From the NCBI GenBank assembly GCA_910577465.1, contig CAJTMM010000013.1, positions 1 through 64,000 on the forward strand: 64,000 nt of DNA, written 5' to 3'. Of this stretch, positions 58,528 through 64,000 are shown in pieces. Each line of letters starts with the position of its first letter. Within the stretch, counting starts at the first letter, position 1. This DNA comes from an uncultured Muribaculaceae bacterium (GTDB taxonomy: Bacteria; Bacteroidota; Bacteroidia; Bacteroidales; Muribaculaceae). The notes under the pieces are model-generated. The model was not told the DNA's origin. It did no database searches and saw only the letters and a list, made by a program, of their open reading frames with translations. A program made the translations under genes and the position numbers.

Positions 58528-58544
58528 TTGGCACGGATTATGCA
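58528..58544 (+). promoter_or_regulatory. Sigma-54-type promoter of groES-groEL
   Basis: TTGGCACGGATTATGCA has GG (58530-58531) and GC (58542-58543) separated by exactly 10 bp, and TGGCACG matches the -24 consensus; the -12 element is TGCA instead of TTGCA. The start would fall near 58555, leaving a 60-nt leader. No TTTG/TAnnTTTG promoter is seen in this gap. Confidence 0.6.
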
Positions 58545-58614
58545 ATATTATATCACAGCGGACACCATCCGCTGCAACATGACCAATAACATTAACTTCA
58601 TAACTGAAACAATC

Positions 58615-58890
58615 ATGAACATCAAACCATTAGCCGACAGAGTTTTGATTCTCCCCTCTCCCGCCGAGGAAGTTACCGTAGCCGGTATCATCATCCCCGA
58701 CTCAGCCAAGGAAAAACCCCTCAAGGGCGTTGTTGTGGCTGCCGGACAGGGCACAAAGGACGAAGAAATGATTCTCAAAAAGGACGACGAAGTGATTTTC
58801 GGCAAATACGCCGGCACCGAAATCGAGTTTGAAGGTGAGAAATACCTCATCATGCGACAGAGCGATGTTCTCGCCGTTGTATGCAAATAA
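58615..58890 (+). CDS. groES: Co-chaperonin GroES
   Basis: A 91-residue GroES starting MNIKPLADRVLILPSP at 58615; an upstream in-frame Met (58528) would lie inside the promoter and is rejected. The mobile loop EEVTVAGIIIPDSAKEKP, the signature KGVVVAAGQGTKDEE and IEFEGEKYLIMRQSDVLAVV are typical. The ring of seven caps GroEL and closes the folding chamber. groEL starts 44 nt later; the two form one operon with a sigma-54-type promoter. Confidence 0.97.
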   Translation: MNIKPLADRVLILPSPAEEVTVAGIIIPDSAKEKPLKGVVVAAGQGTKDEEMILKKDDEVIFGKYAGTEIEFEGEKYLIMRQSDVLAVVCK

Positions 58891-58919
58891 CCCCCATTCA
58901 TAAAATTCAAGAATTATAA

Positions 58920-60572
<1,653 letters not shown>

Positions 60573-60606
60573 TCCACACTACATCCCCCATACAACTGAA
60601 ATAAAG

Positions 60607-60645
60607 GCAGGCGGTGAACCCAAATTCACCGCCTGCTTCATTTTT
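60607..60645. terminator. Terminator between groEL and the S8 protease
   Basis: GCAGGCGGTGAA (60607-60618) pairs perfectly with TTCACCGCCTGC (60625-60636), loop CCCAAA, then a T run on the plus strand. It terminates groEL and can also serve the convergent protease gene. Confidence 0.88.
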
Positions 60646-60669
60646 ATATCTACAAGTTTGTCGTACGCA

Positions 60670-62832
60670 TTAACGCACCATTATCTTCTTGGCAACGCCG
60701 GTCGACTCTATGCGGAGTATATACACACCCGGCACCCAGCCTGAGCAATCTATCTCGCCCACGCCGGCATCTACATCATAGCGGCCTACTAAATTTCCGG
60801 TCACCGAGTAGGCTGCCACTCTCGTCCGACAGTTCACTGACACATTTATCATACGCGAACCCCAATCAAGCCAGATATCGCCATCGTCCGATGCGTCATC
60901 GCCCACGGATTCCACTCCCGCCAATGCCAGCACCTGCTTCAGACCATTGTAAACATCCAGTTTTCCATAGCCCGATTGGCTGTTGGGCTCAGAACCCGTA
61001 TATGCATCACGCGTCGATGTCCTTTTGACTACATCACGCACCTCATCCGGAGTCAGATCAGGTTTTGCCTGAAGCCACAGTGCCACACTCCCCGTAACCA
61101 CCGGAGCCGACATTGATGTGCCGATATTGAGATAATAGTAATGTCCCTTACCGTCGGAATCCAGCGTACGGCCCATCATCTGGTCAGAATAGCTGATAGC
61201 GGATGTCGTTTCGCCATTCATAGCCGAGATTACCAATGCTCCCGGTGCCAATACATCAGGCTTCATGCGGCCGTCTATAGTAGGTCCGTTACTTGAAAAG
61301 AACGATATCTCCCCTACCGGAATCTGGTCGGGCGGATAAGCCTCGGTCACATATAGTGCATCGGGGTTCAGGGCATACATTGGAAATGCGAAACGTGAAT
61401 TATACGAACCCACTGATATCACGGCATCGCCAGTACCACCTATTTCACCCGACGTGCACACATTGTCACCTGCGGTCCAGCCGCGCAATCCGCCGCTCAC
61501 GAAATCGTAGCCGCCGAGATTCCACATATTCACATACCCGTCTTCGCTACCGCTCAATATCACACCGATATTCCTGGTATCGCCCACAGTATTTATATAG
61601 CACTCCACATACACATTGGGAGCACCGCTCGAGGTATTGTCCGACGGATAGATTTTGAAATAGCAGTCCACATTATTGTCAAACGCCTTCACCACAGGGG
61701 TGGTCGATGACGAGGATATGGCATCACTTTTATCTATCACCTTTCCCTTGGCATCGGTGATTACTATCTGCACGGTAAATTCAGTGTCTTTCTTACCCCA
61801 GATATCAAGTGCCGTATTCTTTTTGGAGCCCGATGGAATCTCAAGGAGGGTTTTCAGCTGGGTATCCCCGGTGGCGAAACGCTTGCCTATATGCATATTG
61901 CTTTCACCCTCGTTACCAACCGATCCCACAAGTATACGGCCGGGACCGGCAACCGATTCAAAGTAACGGTCAAGCGACGAAGTTCCGTCGTGAGGTCCCA
62001 TGTGCGAACCGAGACTCATATTCACCACACATGGCTTCCCCACGCTCTCCGCGTAGTCAAAGATATACTGTACCGCATTAGGTATATCGGCAGTGTTATT
62101 GCCGAAACTCACATACACTATATCAGCTCCCGGAGCCACACCGTAATAAGCCGACTTGCGGTCGCTGCCCGCAGCTATACCTGTGGTGTGCGACCCGTGA
62201 TATTCGGAGTCATCATCAGTCTTTGCCGACTTCATCTCGCCGAAAGTGGTATATTCCGCACCGTAACCGAACTTCTCCGGCGACTTGCCAACGGCATTCT
62301 GGTCCCATACTCGTTTTATTCGGGTATCCGAGCCATCTTCTGTAAGGAAATCGATATGACGGTAATCAAGGCCGCAGTCTATGAGACCTACCACCACACC
62401 AGTGCCGTCATAACTTTGGGGCAGTTCCGACAAGGCATTTGTATGCACATTATCTATCCCCGACATCTTGCGCACCTCATCCATGCACAGATGTATCGGG
62501 CCACCCATATCCACATAGCGTATCGAGCCCAGCTCACTTATCTCGCGCATCGAATGCAGCGGAAGCTCGGCGGTGGCGAGACCATCCTTGTACATGAACA
62601 CTCTGCCGCCATACATTCTCACCGAATCGAGCACCGACTCGTCATCCACATCGAGGAAAACCTTGGCGGTTTTCACCTCCGTAGCCACCGTATCGCTAAA
62701 CGTACGGAGCATCACCGACTTCTTTCCGTCGAAATTATCCAGCAGCGCCTGGGCGTTTGGCGAAAGCTTCTGACTATTCGCCACTGCGGCGGCACCGCAC
62801 ATCAATACATATAATAGTAATTTCTTATTCAT
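60670..62832 (-). CDS. Secreted subtilisin-family (S8) protease with T9SS tail
   Basis: A 720-residue exported protease. A signal peptide (to about residue 20) is followed by a propeptide-like region, then the S8 domain with Asp152 (GLIDCGLDYRH), His212 (YHGSHTTG) and Ser in GTSMSAP (near residue 585). A GSVALWLQAKPDLTPDEV segment follows the Ser motif. The last 70 residues end GVYILRIESTGVAKKIMVR, a T9SS type A tail, so it is likely exported by the system at 31656-38552. It lies 18 nt after the 352-residue gene and is probably the last gene of the operon. Confidence 0.92.
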   Translation of the reverse strand: MNKKLLLYVLMCGAAAVANSQKLSPNAQALLDNFDGKKSVMLRTFSDTVATEVKTAKVFLDVDDESVLDSVRMYGGRVFMYKDGLATAELPLHSMREISELGSIRYVDMGGPIHLCMDEVRKMSGIDNVHTNALSELPQSYDGTGVVVGLIDCGLDYRHIDFLTEDGSDTRIKRVWDQNAVGKSPEKFGYGAEYTTFGEMKSAKTDDDSEYHGSHTTGIAAGSDRKSAYYGVAPGADIVYVSFGNNTADIPNAVQYIFDYAESVGKPCVVNMSLGSHMGPHDGTSSLDRYFESVAGPGRILVGSVGNEGESNMHIGKRFATGDTQLKTLLEIPSGSKKNTALDIWGKKDTEFTVQIVITDAKGKVIDKSDAISSSSTTPVVKAFDNNVDCYFKIYPSDNTSSGAPNVYVECYINTVGDTRNIGVILSGSEDGYVNMWNLGGYDFVSGGLRGWTAGDNVCTSGEIGGTGDAVISVGSYNSRFAFPMYALNPDALYVTEAYPPDQIPVGEISFFSSNGPTIDGRMKPDVLAPGALVISAMNGETTSAISYSDQMMGRTLDSDGKGHYYYLNIGTSMSAPVVTGSVALWLQAKPDLTPDEVRDVVKRTSTRDAYTGSEPNSQSGYGKLDVYNGLKQVLALAGVESVGDDASDDGDIWLDWGSRMINVSVNCRTRVAAYSVTGNLVGRYDVDAGVGEIDCSGWVPGVYILRIESTGVAKKIMVR

Positions 62833-62850
62833 TTTTCAGATGATACTTTT

Positions 62851-63909
62851 TTAGAATGAACCCACATAATTAAAGATTATCCGCTCCGGAGTGCCACCTT
62901 TGTTACCCATCGAAGTATATGAGTTGCTGAACTCCATGTACAGCTCGTAAGTGCCGTCATCGTTCTTCACAAAACGCATCTTGCCGTTATCTATGATAGC
63001 CGAATACATATCGCGGGAATCATCGCCGCTCGGACTGCTCAACTGAAGCAAGCGGCTGTAACCGTCGAGATAGAAACTCCAACCCACGGTAGTGGCGAGT
63101 TCAAACTCTGTTTCCGTCGAGTTCATTATATCGTCAGTCAATATCACGTACACAGTCTCGCATCCTGAGATATAGCCGTCAAGTTCAAATTTCAATGTTG
63201 TCTTCTTGCTGTACGACGAATAGCTCTTGCTTGCCGAGATTATCTCAATATTTGTCTCCGCGCCGTCAGTATTGTAGTAGAACACCTCATTGCCATAGTT
63301 GATACCCGGCACCATCGCTGCGAGCGACTCCACATTGGTAGGTTTGCCCACATAATTGGCAGTCACCACGGTTCCGTCGGCAAACGTCGCTTCAAGTTCT
63401 ATCGTCACATTCTGGTTCTTGCTGTTCAGCTTGGTATTCAACGTTCCGCTCACCACATTATCGAGTATGTATTCTGAGCCACCATCCTGATACTTCACCA
63501 ACTTGATGGTATAGCTGTCTTTCTCCGCACCAAGGTCTATCTCTCCCTGGTAAACCTTAGCGGCCGATACCGAAATTTGCACCCCGTAATCACCGGCAAC
63601 AAGTCCCTCGGGGGTAGTGGCGGCAACGGTTCCGAAGCCGAACACCGTGGCATCGCCGGTCTGGGCAGGCTGGACACGCAGCAGGTTAGGTATGGTCAGG
63701 TAACCGGCTGTCGCGTCTCCGTTACCAGGCTGCACCACGAACGCCTCATCAGTGTGACGAAGGTCAAACGCCACCTTTTCTATCTGTTCCACATTATACT
63801 CCACCGTAGTGCCATCCTTTAGGGTCACAACCATGAATTCCTCATCCAATGCCGTCATCTCCAACGACGCTGCAGCTATCAATGCCGCTGCAAATATCAT
63901 ATTTTTCAT
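62851..63909 (-). CDS. Exported protein of unknown function
   Basis: A 352-residue protein with a signal peptide (MKNMIFAAALIAAASLEM; cleavage uncertain). The mature N-terminus FMVVTLKDGTTVEYNVEQIEK is a motif I recognise from Bacteroidales surface proteins. The rest is beta-rich (FGFGTVAATTPEGL; NNVTIELEAT-like; FELDGYISGCETVYVIL) with no catalytic motif and no T9SS C-terminal tail. Its ATG overlaps the stop of the upstream partial gene (ATGA), and the S8 protease starts 18 nt later, so the three form one operon. It could be an inhibitor, adhesin or accessory factor of the protease; none is supported directly. Confidence 0.7.
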   Translation of the reverse strand: MKNMIFAAALIAAASLEMTALDEEFMVVTLKDGTTVEYNVEQIEKVAFDLRHTDEAFVVQPGNGDATAGYLTIPNLLRVQPAQTGDATVFGFGTVAATTPEGLVAGDYGVQISVSAAKVYQGEIDLGAEKDSYTIKLVKYQDGGSEYILDNVVSGTLNTKLNSKNQNVTIELEATFADGTVVTANYVGKPTNVESLAAMVPGINYGNEVFYYNTDGAETNIEIISASKSYSSYSKKTTLKFELDGYISGCETVYVILTDDIMNSTETEFELATTVGWSFYLDGYSRLLQLSSPSGDDSRDMYSAIIDNGKMRFVKNDDGTYELYMEFSNSYTSMGNKGGTPERIIFNYVGSF

Positions 63910-64000
63910 TTCTTTACTATTTTAATTGTCCGCTGATTAACTTTAAGCACATAGATACCGGAAGAAAGATTCTTCACATCGACACATCCTGCCGATACCC
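63906..64000 (-). CDS. C-terminal end of a T9SS-secreted protein (partial)
   Basis: The last 30 codons of a gene entering from the right edge. The peptide ends with VKNLSSGIYVLKVNQR and then TIKIVKK, a typical T9SS type A sorting tail (GIYVLKV with a final basic segment). The stop codon TGA overlaps the ATG of the next gene. The rest of the protein is outside the window, so its function cannot be given, only that it is a likely T9SS substrate. Confidence 0.85.
   Translation of the reverse strand, partial: VSAGCVDVKNLSSGIYVLKVNQRTIKIVKK

Noticed and set aside
58528..58614. Longer GroES starting at 58528
   Set aside because: The extra 29 residues overlap the -24/-12 promoter and are absent from the GroES family.

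Overview
This window comes from a member of the Bacteroidales, most like a gut Muribaculaceae-type organism (family assignment is inference). Evidence: promoters of the Bacteroidetes form TTTG, about 20 nt, TAnnTTTG; a complete PorT/PorP/GldKLMN type IX secretion (T9SS) core; secreted proteins with T9SS C-terminal tails; a GH95 alpha-L-fucosidase-type enzyme; an HU-like/SPOR fusion protein; and an uninterrupted str-S10-spc-alpha ribosomal cluster. I found no insertion sequence, prophage, CRISPR array or tRNA gene.

Layout. 1-233: probably the promoter and leader of an rRNA operon running leftwards out of the window. 483-1346: a secreted DUF1460 cell-wall amidase-like protein. 1495-3511: enolase and a GNAT acetyltransferase. 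3634-21966, all on the minus strand: rpsL, rpsG, fusA, then the S10, spc and alpha genes through rplQ, including secY, map, infA and rpoA. Two small genes, rpmJ and rpmD, lie in this run. One strong promoter (22116-22147) precedes it and a long hairpin (3544-3593) ends it. 22387-31468: housekeeping genes: rfbC, a GlmU-like sugar nucleotidyltransferase, a CPA2 antiporter, asd, a small barrel protein, a YbaK deacylase, aroC, a YhcC-type radical SAM protein and a possible SecB-like protein. 31656-38552: the T9SS operon porT-porP-gldK-gldL-gldM-gldN. 38671-42164: an ATP-grasp-like protein facing a tight maf/kdsC-like/DUF2520/nitroreductase block. 42389-46864: a 1491-residue GH95 enzyme with a T9SS tail. 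46950-57382: guaB, two periplasmic PPIases, an OstA-like protein, mutL and an HU/SPOR protein, all on the minus strand. 57699-60572: a PlsC acyltransferase and groES-groEL. 60670-64000: a probable secreted-protein operon: the C-terminus of a T9SS cargo at the window edge, a 352-residue exported protein, and a subtilisin-like protease with a T9SS tail.

How the parts connect. The T9SS core and three of its likely substrates (GH95, the S8 protease, and the partial gene at the edge) lie in one window. The PPIases and OstA-like protein serve the outer membrane that T9SS crosses. The ribosomal cluster, SecY, GroESL and the rRNA leader form the growth-related part.

Most notable: a sigma-54-type promoter (GG-N10-GC) with TGACA/TGTCA half-sites directly upstream of groESL; a 100-nt imperfect hairpin between guaB and plsC that looks like a dispersed repeat; a perfect 19-bp palindrome giving back-to-back -7 boxes between rfbC and the nucleotidyltransferase; a 30-codon basic leader ORF immediately after the predicted rpsL start site; a structured 225-nt leader before rpsD; and a MutL whose C-terminal endonuclease motifs are degenerate.
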